A stretch of DNA of 64,000 nucleotides, taken from assembly GCA_030142905.1 (NCBI GenBank), contig JASJOG010000525.1, positions 1 through 64,000 of the forward strand, given 5' to 3'. A model generated the notes under the pieces. That model saw only the letters and a program-made list of their open reading frames with translations, was not told the origin of the DNA and searched no databases. Position numbers and translations under genes: made by a program. Position 1 is the first letter of the stretch. Every line of letters starts with the position of its first letter. This document shows positions 35,720-47,158 of the stretch, one piece after another. This DNA is from Heliopora coerulea. Its lineage: Eukaryota > Cnidaria > Anthozoa > Scleralcyonacea > Helioporidae.

Positions 35720-36507
35720 CAGCTGCTTTGCACAGGGGTGGCGCCAGGAATTCCTCGATGAAGGGACTATGGTCCCGACAAGGGAGTTACTCCAGAGTGA
35801 CCGAAACTACACACCTTTGATAATTTAATAATTTAGAAAACGAAAATGAGAATGAAAGATGAGTTGACTCAATCAGCCTTGTATTTGACAGAAAAATTCA
35901 TGTATCTGATTACAGGCTCAAAAATTTAAACGTATGGATCTTCTAACAAACACGTTTTGTTGACTTCCAATGAGTGGCGCCTACACACGCTTTAAAAAGT
36001 TTCATAATTTAGTGGGAAATAATTCAACAACTGACAAGTAACAGCATATGACGTGTGGACACGACGAGCCAAATCGATTACAGATACTTAGGCTAGTTTT
36101 TCTGCCAGTAACCTACTCCAAGCTATAATAAAAGCGCTATTATTTCATCTTTTGGTTAGCTCTTTGCCGGCGGCCGCAAACCTGTTGAGTAAAATCGTCT
36201 CGCGTTAGCCCGAGCAAAATAAAAGGAATTCTTATCCCGCTACGAAAGAGTTAATCTCTTTCTAACTCTTTCCCTGGTACATAAGACTTTCATAAATTTT
36301 CTCTGGCTAACTCCACATGAATTTACTCGTCAAAGGGAGAGCTCCCGCAGTGAAAGAGTTAATGCTGATCATCCTGTCATTCCACGAGATTTATGATTCC
36401 AAACTTTCAATGTTAATGTCTTGTAATTTATAGTGCTTAAGCGAAACTATGACTATGTCCTATTATTTTTAATTTAGTATTATATTTTACTTAGCGTCAA
36501 ATTCGAT

Positions 36508-36545
36508 TTGATAATGACATTCATCCAACGTGGAAACGTTGGTTC
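36508..36545 (+). ncRNA. Decayed hammerhead-like/PLE end
   Basis: UUGAUAA (36508-36514), a weak stem, then GAAA (36533-36536), ACGT and U, followed by an AATAAAGTGAACTT tail like that at 53630-53650. Only 3 bp of stem II pair, so this is a relic at best. Confidence 0.3.
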
Positions 36546-37604
36546 TTGTATTTGTAAATAAAGTGAACTTCTTTGGTTTTTTGCCCTCATAAAAAATAAT
36601 TTAAATTACATAAGCGCCTATAAAGTAAATGGCTTGAACCCAGGAGAATCTGTACATGTTAGTGATAGTAGATCGTCCCGGTTACTATAGTCTTGAGAAA
36701 GACTGTTAGTGACTAATGTTTCGATGGCCTCAGCGGCGCTAACCTTCAGAGTCTTCACCAGATCTTTGCAAACATGGTGAGGGGATTGTGGCCTGAACTT
36801 CGCTACAAAATTTACAATAAATGTCACGAATGCAACAAGTGCCATCACTTAATTGACTTTGAAAGGCTTTTGAGGGTACCAAACAGCTACCGCGAAACAG
36901 TTGTCTGCAACGACACTGCTCAAACTGGCCTAAATAAAGAGAGTACAGGTACATCTTTTGTAAGCTTTTTTTGTAATCCTTTGGTAAGTTTTTTAAAATT
37001 TTGCCTGTAGGAAATTAAGCCTTAAAGACATAGTTCTATGAACTAAATCTGAGTGGCAAGCGGACGTATTGTAGATGACATAATGAAAGTTGTTGCAACC
37101 CCGGTTTTACTTCGGGATTATCAAGTGTTCTGAGTTGAGAATATAAAAGGAAAAAACGTACCACGTGTTCTTACATCCGACCTTAGCGATTTGAGGAAAG
37201 CTTGGCAAAAATCGAGGCACATAACTAGAACTAAGAACGCAACTAACAGAGATGAATGAGATCTTTTTACTTGAAACACGCGGACTTCAGACAACAATCA
37301 ACCCCAACTGACGTTAACATCTCAACGCTGACATAAATAGAGCTCCTGTTGACGAACACACTCACCCTTGATGATAGCACTAGACTTAAGTATTGAAACG
37401 TTGGGCTTATATTTTAAGTATTTCTCATAGTGAAAGTTTACTTCAAACTTTCTCCAAGATATCAGTCTAATGTGTTGTTTCGTTATCATTTTGTATATTT
37501 GCAGTTTCGCATAATGCAGCTCTCTCGGTTGGCCCCTCAGGGTTTCAGCGCACTTATTCGTCCGGTCTTTTTTTGTATTCTGTATGTTCCATGTGAATTT
37601 TTCT

Positions 37605-39111
37605 AACATAACACGGTTCTTCCAGATATCATCCATTCAGGAAGTTCGTCTCCATCACTTAAGATTTTTTCCATGTGATCCGCTATTCTTTGATGCCATA
37701 ATGCCAAATATTTAACCCAAAAGCCTTGCACTCCGTCAAGTCCTGGGGCTTTACAATTAGGCACCTTCCTGCATTGCATCTCAATTTTCTCCTTAGTTAT
37801 CTGTAGATCGTCTTGTGAATTGTATGTTACATTTTTCTTGATTTCTTTCAACCATTCTGCTTGTTTATTGTGGTCTTTCACTTCATCCCAAATTCCTCCC
37901 CAGAACCTTTTGGTTTCTTCGGCGTTAGGTATGATCTTTCCTTGCCTGGTTTCCCCGTTTATTTCTTGGTAAAAGCTCTTCTGATTCACACTGAACAATC
38001 TATTTTGTCTATACTATCTTATTCTTTGCTAGTACCTTTTCACTTTCGCCTTTTTTGCCATTACTCTTTGCTTCAATTCCTCAATAACAACTGTCAAACC
38101 TTTGGTTTTTAAGTTATACTTCCTTTCCAATACTTTATACTTTACTTCCCTTCTTAATTCTCTTCTTCGCTTACGTTCCAGTATTGCTAAGTCTTTCTGT
38201 ATTTGCTTAATATCAATAACAATTCGTCTCTTCCATCATGGGTCCGTATTTCTTTTTGATGTATTTTTCTTCTGTATCCCTATCCTCTCCACCACTAAAA
38301 TACTAACAACTTTCAGTAACCTGATAGTTTCTGTAATATTGCTAGTTTCTATATACTTTAACACGTTGTTAACCTTTCTTGTTTCTTCCACCACTCTTAT
38401 TTTATTCCCTTTCCTAAAATTATAATTACCTTCTCTGTCTGGATTATTCATTAACTCTACTACCTTTCTCACCATTTCCTTCTCTTCATTCGATGCATTT
38501 TCAAAATCATTAAATACTATGTTTTCGGTGTTTGTACTCTGCTTGTTCATATTATTCTCTTCCTCTATATTTTCCATCCCTTGTCCACTACTAGTTCTAT
38601 AGGTGTAATCCTTACTGTCATCATTTTCTTCTTCTGTTCCAACTGTGGCTGTATTCAGTTTCAAGTTCTCTTCACCTCTCTCTTCTTCCTGTACCACTCT
38701 TCTTCTTATTTCTTCCAATTCAATTGCCGTTAACCACTCATTTTTTCTAATCATTCTTGCCTGGTCACACAATCTCTGCTCTGATACTGAAAATAAGTCT
38801 CTCTCTTTCCATATTCTATGGATTCTTTGCCAGTAACCACGGATGGGTTTCCCTTCTTCTGTAAATGGTTTACTTAAATAGAAACATTCCATAACAGCTA
38901 CATTTACCTATTTTGTCCATTTCATTCTTGTAATGACAGCAGTAGCATGATTACGACCAGGCCTGTGCTGCTGTTCCACAGAACACCTGCCGGGCGAGAG
39001 ACATTCACTTACAGATCCAGCCCCATTCACGTCATTATCTAAGTTCCTATGTTTTCTTTGCATCATATTAATGAGAATGATATGGCAAGCTATTACCCCG
39101 CCAGATGCCAA
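37605..39111 (-). pseudogene. NeSL/R2-type LINE, 5' half (N-terminal region to RT fingers)
   Basis: Antisense in intron 1. From 39111 downward: a Met-initiated frame with a CRNH-type N-terminal region, a stop at about 38906, then MECFYLSKPFTEEGKPIRGY and EQRLCDQARMIRKNEWLT, typical of cnidarian R2/NeSL-type LINEs. After an acidic low-complexity stretch and several stops near 38230-38000 comes the RT start: FYQEINGETRQGK, CRKVPNCKAPGLDGVQGFWV and LPEWMISGRTVLC. Similarity stops at about 37605. It is 3'-truncated, which is unusual for LINEs, where 5' truncation is the rule. Confidence 0.82.
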
Positions 39112-39164
39112 TCTGGAATTTCAATGTATCGGGGTTTATGGTTGCTATCTTCATGGATCCACCA

Positions 39165-39350
39165 TTAGGTGAGTTACCTTCCACGGTTATAGAGTTCCAC
39201 CAGCCCTGGTTTTGAAATCAGAGTTGTCCTTCTCCTAGGTGGGCTACCAACCAAGGTTAAAGAGCCCCTTCTACCCTGGTTTTGAAATCAGAGTTTACCT
39301 TCTCTTATGTGGGCTGTTGACCAAAACTGACGAGCCCCACCTACCCGAAG
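39165..39350 (-). repeat. ~72-bp tandem repeats in LINE 5' UTR
   Basis: Two to three units share CCCTGGTTTTGAAATCAGAG with CCTTCTC..GGTGGGCT and GAGCCCC. They lie upstream (in the minus sense) of the LINE's N-terminal frame and probably form its promoter/5' UTR. Confidence 0.65.
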
Positions 39351-39559
39351 CTACTGGTTTTTAGGCGCCAGACATCCGCCTTTCGCCATTCTCCTGTTGG
39401 TTAAAACGGTTTCGCCACGAGAAGGCCAGGAGCTGGACTTGTTTGTCAGAAGCTTTATTTGACGAAGGCCATTGGGGCACTTTATAGGAAGTGGAGAGCT
39501 TATCCTTATTATTATTATTATTGCTTTTCCGCACAGTCCATTTAAATGAACTGGATTAA

Positions 39560-41081
39560 AACTAGAAGCAAGTTACTACCCGCAACCTATGTTCCTAGAG
39601 TTATGTGTCCTTCGTGTCCATAACCCTTTGAATGATTCTTTTCGTTCCAAGTAATGCGGTCTTTTGCAGCATTTCAACTGGTATTGCTGTCCCAATCTTT
39701 TCCAAAAATCCTTCGAGTCTTTTTATATCGTTCCCAGGGCACCAACAAGTATTGTTATGACTTCCACTTGGTTTAACGTCCATATTCTTGATATTTCCAT
39801 TTTCAAATCCTGGTTTTTCAAAATTTTCTCCAGTTCCTTCGTTCCCACCTAATTATCTCCAGGTACTGCTATGTCAATGACACACGCTGTCTTCTTTTCT
39901 TTGTCCACTATAAATAAATCAGATCTCCTGTGTTCTATTTCATGGTCACATTTAATATTGAAATCCCACAATAATTTATGATGACTATCAGTGGCGTAAC
40001 TGAAGCTTTTTGTTGGGGGGCGAAAACCTAATTTTCTCGACAAACTTTATTACATTATGTTTAAGATTGATTATCCTTGGAATTATCTAACCCTGAGAAA
40101 GGGTTAGAAGGTGCACCAAGAAATTTATACGGAATTTGTTTACGATTTAAGACCAAAGCCTTATACTCATCCCCCTGGTCCCCCAAGTTATGCTACTGAT
40201 GACTATTTTTAACGCCCTTTGTGGTTTGGATTCATATAATTTGTTTGCATGTTCCAAGTTGTATTTCGTACACAATTGCCATTGGACTTTACAGCCTACA
40301 GTACATTGTCATGTCTACCCTTATCCTCCCCTTGCGCCAACTTGCAGCATTCACTATATATTTCGGTTTCTATTATATTGCCTGGCTTCACACACCCCAG
40401 AAATGGCTCTACCCTGTGTTTAATATACCAATCCATGCTGTTTTTTCCTCTTTGAACACTGCTTTCGGCAATAATAAGTCCACGTCCACCTCTTTTCGTT
40501 GGTATATAAATTCTGTTAATGTCGCTCTTCAGATGTAACGCCCCATTCATAGTCATAAGTTTCCTTGTCCGTCTGTCCATCTCCAATAAGTCATCTTTAT
40601 TCCATCGTATTATTCCTCCACTATATCTAAGTAGCAAAACAGCCCATATGTTGATGGCCAATATCTTATTTCGTCCGTTCAATTTTGATTTAAGCACAAG
40701 TTTCAGTCTCCTTATATACTCCTTTCTAAATATTGTCTTCCTTTCCCTGTTCATGACTTGATTACATTGCAGTATTCCTAAGTACTTGTACACGTCTTCA
40801 TCCATTTGCTTCATTACCTGGCCATCAGGCAATATTATACCATAACACTCAACTGCTTTCCCTCTCTTTAGTATTAGTACAGTGCATTTCTTTATACCGA
40901 ATTCCATTCTGATATCTGTGCTAAAAAGGTGTACCGTCCTTACCAGTGAATCTATTTGGTCACGAGATTTCCCATATAGTTTTAAATTATCCATAAACAA
41001 CAAGTGGTTGATTTTATGGTTCTTTTCCTTAAGTTCATATCCTGCAGTTGCTTCCAACATTTTTACCATTAGGGATGGCAA
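39560..41081 (-). pseudogene. NeSL/R2-type LINE, 3' half (RT palm to restriction-like endonuclease)
   Basis: From 41081: INHLLFMDNLKLYGKSRDQI is the RT palm box. The YxDD-type site reads FMDN, so the second Asp is Asn. LGIL and thumb motifs follow to 40296. After a MITE interruption (39989-40198) comes the restriction-like endonuclease: DFNIKCDHEIEHRRSDLFIV and KKTACVIDIAVPGDN. The terminal IKRLEGFLEKIG and VEMLQKTALLGTKRII motif follows, then an (AAT)n-type 3' tail at about 39500-39525. It is 5'-truncated, the normal LINE outcome. Confidence 0.85.
39989..40198. mobile_element. hAT-type MITE nested in LINE fragment
   Basis: 210 bp with inverted ends CAGTGGCGTAACT / CAGTAGCATAACT and an exact 8-bp target duplication ATGACTAT (39981-39988, 40199-40206). 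Joining the flanks restores LINE reading across the site, so the MITE came after the LINE. Confidence 0.92.
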
Positions 41082-41670
41082 TGTCAGCTATTAACCATTT
41101 CTTTTCTTCTTTCTCCACAACAACTATATCTGGTTTTCGACATTCTATGTGATGATCACACTGTATCTTGAAATCTCGTCATACATTTATCTGATCAGAT
41201 TCCACCACTCCTTTCAGGGCATAATCATACCAATGAGCTGCTCACTCCAAGCCATATTTCCCACATAATGTTCAATGGGCTATTCTTGCCACGTTATCAT
41301 GTCTTTGATGTTTAGGAAACATGAGCTTGAAATGTGAGCTTGAAGATCGTTCATCTACTTCTTTATCATGTCTTCTTTTATATTCCCTTTGAGTAAGCAT
41401 TTTACATCCTCTAATCAAATGTCCCACACTTTCTCCTTTTTCACAGCACATTCAACATAGGGGTGATTCAACAGTTTTTTCTATGTTGAACTTGATGTAG
41501 TTATTTCTTAATGCCTGTTCTTGCGCAGCAAAGATAAGACCATCTGTTTCTGCCTTGAAATGAGTCTTTTACAACCACAACCACCTCTTCTCCTTTTCAA
41601 TGTCATCACTCGTCTCCTTACAGAATTGGCCATATATCTTCTTATTGCTCCACTTCTGCTCTCTTTCGTC
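41068..41670 (-). pseudogene. NeSL/R2-type LINE, third fragment (zinc finger and endonuclease start)
   Basis: From about 41640 downward: KAETDGLIFAAQEQALRNNY, a CCEKGESVGHLIRGCK zinc-finger-like motif and REYKRRHD. Then come DFKIQCDHHIECRKPDIVVV and KEEKKWLIADIAIPNGKN, where similarity stops at about 41068, directly against the second fragment's RT. A small SINE-tail insertion (about 41309-41370) interrupts it with TATCATGTCT on both sides. An (AAT)n run lies at 41678-41725. Confidence 0.8.
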
Positions 41671-41795
41671 TGTCTTATTATTATGATTATTATTATTTAT
41701 ATTATTATTATTATTACTATTGAAAGTAATGCAAATTGGTATAATGGGTACTAGTGTTTGTGAAGTAACTCTCTGTATTATGTTCTTCATGTCAG

Positions 41796-42080
41796 GATCT
41801 GGCGAGAGCCAATTGAAAATCGGAGAGCTGAACATAAACGTTTACCAAGACGTTTGTCGCACGTTAAATATTCCAAATCCTGGCAGAGATTACAAGACAT
41901 TGGCTGGAGAACTGGGCTACAACGCAGACGAAGTAAAGAAGTTTGAACTGGAGAGCAATCCTGCTGATGCCGTCCTGTCTCACTGGGGCACCAAGGTTGG
42001 AAATACTGTCAACAAGCTGATAAGAATTCTCAAGGGCATGGGAAATGATGTGGTTGCCGAAAAACTGGAACAAACACTGG
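41796..42080 (+). CDS. ANK-death-ZU5 gene, exon 2: death domain 1
   Basis: Acceptor GTCAG|GATCT, donor CACTGG|GTAAGA; enters and leaves in phase 1. The 95 residues fold-match a death domain: NVYQDVCRTLNIPNPGRDY, KTLAGELGYNADEVKKFE, the conserved Trp in NPADAVLSHWG, and a final helix KLIRILKGMGNDVVAEKLE. Death domains form homotypic six-helix complexes that pass apoptotic or inflammatory signals. Only 70 bp separate it from an (AAT)n run and an antisense LINE in intron 1. Confidence 0.87.
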
Positions 42081-42639
42081 GTAAGATTTCAACCTTATTT
42101 TTAATGAACCACTAATTTGAGCTTAGTCGAAGAAGAAAAGGTCTTAACTCTACCTTCGTTAGCACATTTGAGAGGGTATGAGGAACAATAGTTAGTAAGG
42201 AAAGAAATAGGGTTTCTTTTTGCGTAACTGGGAAAGTGGTCCAAAGCAAGGCACCTCAGAAAAAACTGGGTAATCATTCCGAGACTATACAAGCTTATAT
42301 TCCACACGGTTCGGTTTCCTTTGTTCTTTTGGGGAATATATTTAATATCCCTTGTCAATTAACTACCTAAAAGGCTGGTGGCACTTTCTATCAGTAAATG
42401 GTGAATGCGGAGCCATAAAGAATGAAGGAAGACAATGATATAACAATGAATTTATATTCCCCTTTCATATTCGCTTCTCATATTTCCCTCTGATATTCCC
42501 TCCAAATATTCCACTGTAATATTTCCCGCGCCACTGCATATCCTCCTTCTAAGTTAAGAAAAAAATAAGGAACACCAAGTACACTTCAACAATACACATT
42601 TTAAGTAAAGGTTATGTGCCATGACCAAGGTGTTTAAGC

Positions 42640-44163
42640 CAGTGGCGGATTTAGGATTTTTATCACCTTAGTCAAACTTTTCAATTTTCTTTGCGGTGGT
42701 GGTGGTTGTGGTAGGAAGGGGGGGTTAGTTCAAAACACGCACTATGTTTCTCATATGGTAATCACATGCATTTTACAATAAATCATAATTTGAATTTGAA
42801 TTACTGAGTTGAATTTAAATCGGTTCGGACCAATGAAAAACGAGTACACGTAAATTTAAACGTAAATCAGAACCTTCTGCACATGCGACTGGCTGAAATA
42901 AGAGAATCAGCAGAGGAACCGAAGCAAACTTTTGATTTAGGTTTTTGTTAACAGTTTTGTGACATCACAACACTTTCCTGACAGACGGACTATAGTGCGC
43001 CAGAGTCTTCAATACATGTGTCAGGCGCAGTATACAATCTTGGCCTGAATAACAAGATCTTTACACATTGCCGGACAAGCTGTCGTTCCCGTCACGATTA
43101 AGGATTTAAATCATTACAGTTACGATTGGAATTCCACGGCATTTTACGCCGGTATCTCGAGAACAAAAGGCCTATCTCATTTGATTTTGTTACGGCTCCA
43201 TTTCATACGGTATCGGGTGAACATAATATAAATTACTCTTTAGTATTAAGCAGTATAATAATATCTTCAATCACTGATAAGTCTAATTTACCTGTTTAAA
43301 TTTTAATAAAGTCTGATCATATAGACCACTATACCTGAGAGCAATGCCTGTCTTCTTGCCCACAGTATAGTACTCGGCGCCAAAATTACTGTTATTATCC
43401 AGACGTTTACTACCATCAGCAGAACGACTGCGAAGGTTTAATGTCGACAACAGTGTCTCAGATGAAAAGCAAGGTCTTACCATCATTGCTGTTAAGCGCA
43501 CTAAGAAAGCGTTTCAAAAAGCTCGTAGACAACATGCTGAAAGACCGTAAGACCGTCACTGAAAACGGTCTTCATACGCTAGTTGAAGTGTTTCAAAATC
43601 AACAGATCACTGTTTACGATAGTATGACCAATCAGAAGACGAGAGATGAAAGGTGATAGTTTCGGCAAGGTGACATACCTCAGCAAACTCGGCATGATGA
43701 CACAAATTCGGCCAAAATCTTCAAAGTTTAAACCTCTAAGCCAATAGCTGATGCTGTTAAGAAGCATCTTAAAATGTTGAGCCAATCAGAGCAAGTGAAA
43801 CAAAATGAAGATTCGGCAAGAGGCAGCGAAATTGGTCAAACCAATTACGGTTCACGATAAATGGAGTTTTAACAAACCAGCCAATTGCAAAGACGAATAT
43901 AATCGAAAGATTCAGCAAACTGGTTGAGCTTGACCGAGAAACCAGCTCGAGCGTGATTCTGATGCTCGCCAATATTACCAGAGACGACAAATGCACTAGA
44001 TCTAAATACAACGCCGGGAATTAAGATTCGGCGATGTAAGCAAAGCTATCTGATAACATCACAGCGGCAAACATTGGACGCAAAGTCAATCTGATAACTT
44101 AGGATAGTGAGATAGTCACCTTAGTCGGCTTGACCTATTTGACGTACCCTAAATCCGCCACTG
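42640..44163. mobile_element. Non-autonomous hAT-type element, 1524 bp
   Basis: Perfect 16-bp inverted ends CAGTGGCGGATTTAGG and exact 8-bp target duplication GTTTAAGC (42632-42639, 44164-44171). No hAT transposase inside. A 71-codon plus frame at 43441-43656 and an 80-codon minus frame at 43769-44011 match nothing I recognise, so the cargo is of unknown origin. It lies in the intron between death domains 1 and 2. Confidence 0.9.
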
Positions 44164-45004
44164 GTTTAAGCGATATATAAACCTGAAGGCGAAGCCCGAA
44201 GGTAGACATATCGCTTGAACACGGAGGTTAAGGTATATAATCGACTTATATCATCGTTGGAGAAGTTTCGAAAGAAGTAATTAACTTGCCCGACAAACGG
44301 ACAGAAATGGCGAAATTTCGGTTGAAAGTTCATGAATATCGTTATAAGGTTTATAAGTTAGTTATAAGCGGCTCGAGAACAAAAGAAACTGAGCTAACGA
44401 TGGTATAACAAGTCTTATAAACACGTAAAACTTCTCATATTTTAAGTACAACTGAGCAGTTGCTTATCTTAAAAGCACGTGACTTAGCTCGGGAAACGCT
44501 ATCGCCTACCTTAAATTCCTTTGTTGTTGGCTATTCACGAAGCAGTCCTTGTTTCTTTGTAAAACATTTGAAACGGACTCTTTAAATTTTCAACTAACCC
44601 TTTGGTAGGTATGAAGAGAACTTATGTACTTATGACCTTATATCCAAGGGGATATGTGATCCATTCACCTCGTTGCCTCAAAATAACCTATGCTTAATAA
44701 CCCAAGCTTAATAGACTTAAATGATGGTCAAAGGGGCAAAGCGATCAGAGACACTCTACAACCCTTGACAAACATGCAGTCCCCGCTTAACGATGGAAGA
44801 GCACATCGTAACAACTGTAGTACATACCGATAAGACGTGGCACATTGCATTAGGGAGCGATCTGACAGTCAAACATTAATCTTTTGCATCATGTAATGAT
44901 GTAATAGAACATAGAACGAAAAGGCTGCTATTGTTTTCAATGAGGAAGAAAGCAGTAAATTAAGTGAGAAAATGTTTGCCAAATAATATTTTTATTAACA
45001 ATTC

Positions 45005-45300
45005 TTATCATCCGGGTTCGATCCTCGTCTGAGGCTCAGAAATCGTTTTTCTGAGAATAGAGCTTGACGAACGTACATCTCTCATTCAACATATCTCCAA
45101 GCTCCCACAATTCAAAATATACGTCTCATAGGTCACATTAACATATGGTGGCTTCCGCTCAGGTCGCACATATGTCGAACTTGCACCTTAGCTCACCTTC
45201 TGAGTCTTGGTAGCTCAATGGTCACAGCGTCTCACAGGTCATCAGAAGGTTGCGGGTTCGATCCCCGTCTGGGACTCAGAAGTCATTTTTCTGACCTTAA
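45005..45300 (+). mobile_element. SINE family A, two adjacent copies
   Basis: First copy (45005-45125) begins in box B (CCGGGTTCGATCCTCG) and carries the full body (AGAGCTTGACGAACGTACAT, ATCTCCAAGCTCCCAC). Second copy (45160-45300) has the upstream part, box A (TAGCTCAATGGTCACAGCG) and box B (GGGTTCGATCCCCG), and stops just after GACTCAGAAG. It ends about 70 bp before the next exon. Confidence 0.8.
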
Positions 45301-45368
45301 CTTCAACAGGGAAGACGAAGCCAACGGCATTCTGGTTGATTAAGATATTGATTTTATTTTGATTGTAG

Positions 45369-45651
45369 GTGAAACAACGGCAAAAGAAATGGTAAGGGAT
45401 CTTGACAGAGATAAACGAGACAGAGTGTGTCAAATGCTAAATGTGAAGAAGGTTCCAAAAAAGGATTTCCGTAGTCTTGCCGCGAAAATGAAATTTGAGA
45501 AACATGAAATAGAAACATTTGAGCAGTCTGAGAATCCAACAGATGTTCTTTTACGAGACTGGGAGAGGAGAATGGAAAGTACGGTCGATAACTTGATCAA
45601 ATTCCTGGAGAAGATGGGAAGAGATGATATGATTCAAGTCGTCAAGGAAAC
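45369..45651 (+). CDS. ANK-death-ZU5 gene, exon 3: death domain 2
   Basis: Acceptor TTGTAG|GTGAA in phase 1, donor GAAAC|GTAAGT in phase 2. It encodes a death domain with KRDRVCQMLNVKKVPKKDFR, SLAAKMKFEKHEIETFEQSE, Trp in NPTDVLLRDWERR and the closing NLIKFLEKMGRDDMIQVVKE. It is closest to exons 4 and 5 and more distant from exon 2. A SINE lies in the intron just upstream but leaves the acceptor intact. Confidence 0.87.
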
Positions 45652-46014
45652 GTAAGTATCGATTTGCACTCTGCCGAATTTTCACAAACTAACTTATGAT
45701 GGTTAGGTAATATACACCGATAGCAGCTTATAGAGCATGATGGACAAACATGGAAGTGTCACCTGGTCCTCAACACGCCAACAATTCCATGTTTTACGAT
45801 TGCATAAAGTACACGTAGTTTTCTTTTATTGACTTAAAAAAATCCATTTCGTTGATTTACACACTTAAACAAATTGACTAAAGTACGCTAACATCTCTTG
45901 TGTCTTCATTACCCACTAAGGTTGACTTTTTGGCAAGTGGTAAAGCATCATGGAAGAAGAGGTGCAGTTACCCCTCTCCTTTAATAAATGTTTTAATGCT
46001 TATATCTTTTCTAG

Positions 46015-46284
46015 GAAGCATATGGTGAGGAATCTTGATACAGACTTACGGAATCAGGTGTGCGAGAAACTAAATAAGAAGACAATCAAAGAGAAGGATT
46101 TCCGCAAGCTAGCTAAGTTACTGAATTTCGAGAAAGAACAGATCCAGGTCTTGGAACAGGAAGCAAATCCAACAGATGCCTTGTTAGAAGACTGGCAAAC
46201 AGAAGCAGAAAGTACAGTACAAAAGTTGGTGGAATTAATGAACGAGATGAACAGAGATGATGTAGTTCAGATCTTAAATGGAGC
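46015..46284 (+). CDS. ANK-death-ZU5 gene, exon 4: death domain 3
   Basis: Acceptor TTTCTAG|GAAGC and donor GGAGC|GTTAGT, both phase 2, so the exon is a symmetric 270-nt cassette that can be duplicated or skipped without frame loss. Death-domain motifs: LRNQVCEKLNKKTIKEKDFR, KLAKLLNFEKEQIQVLEQE, Trp in NPTDALLEDWQTE, KLVELMNEMNRDDVVQILN. Confidence 0.85.
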
Positions 46285-46724
46285 GTTAGTATTACTTTTC
46301 GTCTGGCTTAATTTTTCCTTTCCCTTCAGAAAAGTAATTTTTAATCCCAGTGCACCAAATTACGTCAGTACTGACTAACAAGCTGCCTTAGTTGCTGAGA
46401 TACGTTAATGTTATTAATGTGCATTCCCAATTGCCTTAGTGAAATTTACATTTGAGAATTGAGATACCATGATCAAAAACAATCATTACAATATGCTAAG
46501 TACTAAACAAAAAGATTTTCTCTGACAAAAAGGTGTATGTTTTTACACTAATGCTGTTTATATGGACATTTCAGAGACACTAAACTTTAAAACTATTTAC
46601 GTTATGTCTATTTCATGGACTTGGGTATAACATTTTATCAGACAACTGGCCTTTGTCAACAACTCGGGCAGCGACAATCTAATCTTTTAATGGAGGCTTT
46701 TAATAATGCGTTTAATTTTAATAG

Positions 46725-46994
46725 GAGGTTCGTGGTGAAGGATCTTGATGTAAGGATACGTGATCAAATATGCCAGATGCTTAATGAGAAGGCAATTGAG
46801 GAAGAAGATTTTCGTACGCTGGCTAGGCTACTGAACTTCAAAAAACAAGACATCGAGAAGTTGGATCAAAGTAACAATCCAACGCACGACCTCCTGGAAC
46901 ACTGGGGAACTGAAAAAGAGAGTACCATAGAAAAGTTTACTGAATTGTTGACTCAGATGAAACGCTATGATGTAATCGAAATTTTGAAAGAAAG
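46725..46994 (+). CDS. ANK-death-ZU5 gene, exon 5: death domain 4
   Basis: Acceptor AATAG|GAGGT and donor GAAAG|GTTAGT, phase 2 on both sides and exactly 270 nt, like exon 4. Motifs: IRDQICQMLNEKAIEEEDFR, TLARLLNFKKQDIEKLDQS, Trp in NPTHDLLEHWGTE, ELLTQMKRYDVIEILKER. Similar length, phase and sequence to exon 4 point to tandem exon duplication. Confidence 0.87.
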
Positions 46995-47129
46995 GTTAGT
47001 ATTCGTTTATGTACTTTTAATACTGAATTCTGCGCCCTCCGTTGCAAACAGATCATTTTAATTCCAATGCTTAAGAAAGCCATCGTAGCCAAATGGTGGT
47101 AACGTTTTAATGTTTTGCATTTCAACTAG

Positions 47130-47158
47130 GTCTGGCGCCCCTCCACCTACCGAGAGAG
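47130..47158 (+). CDS. ANK-death-ZU5 gene, exon 6: proline linker micro-exon
   Basis: 29 nt, acceptor CAACTAG|GTCTGG in phase 2, donor GAGAG|GTATGT in phase 1. Reads SGAPPPTER across the junctions. Called from splice sites, phase and its linker-like content; no domain. Confidence 0.6.

Noticed and set aside
36618..37010. Overlapping frames with several Cys residues (CHECNKCHHL)
   Set aside because: Frames on both strands overlap, with no splice sites that connect to the host gene and no family match.
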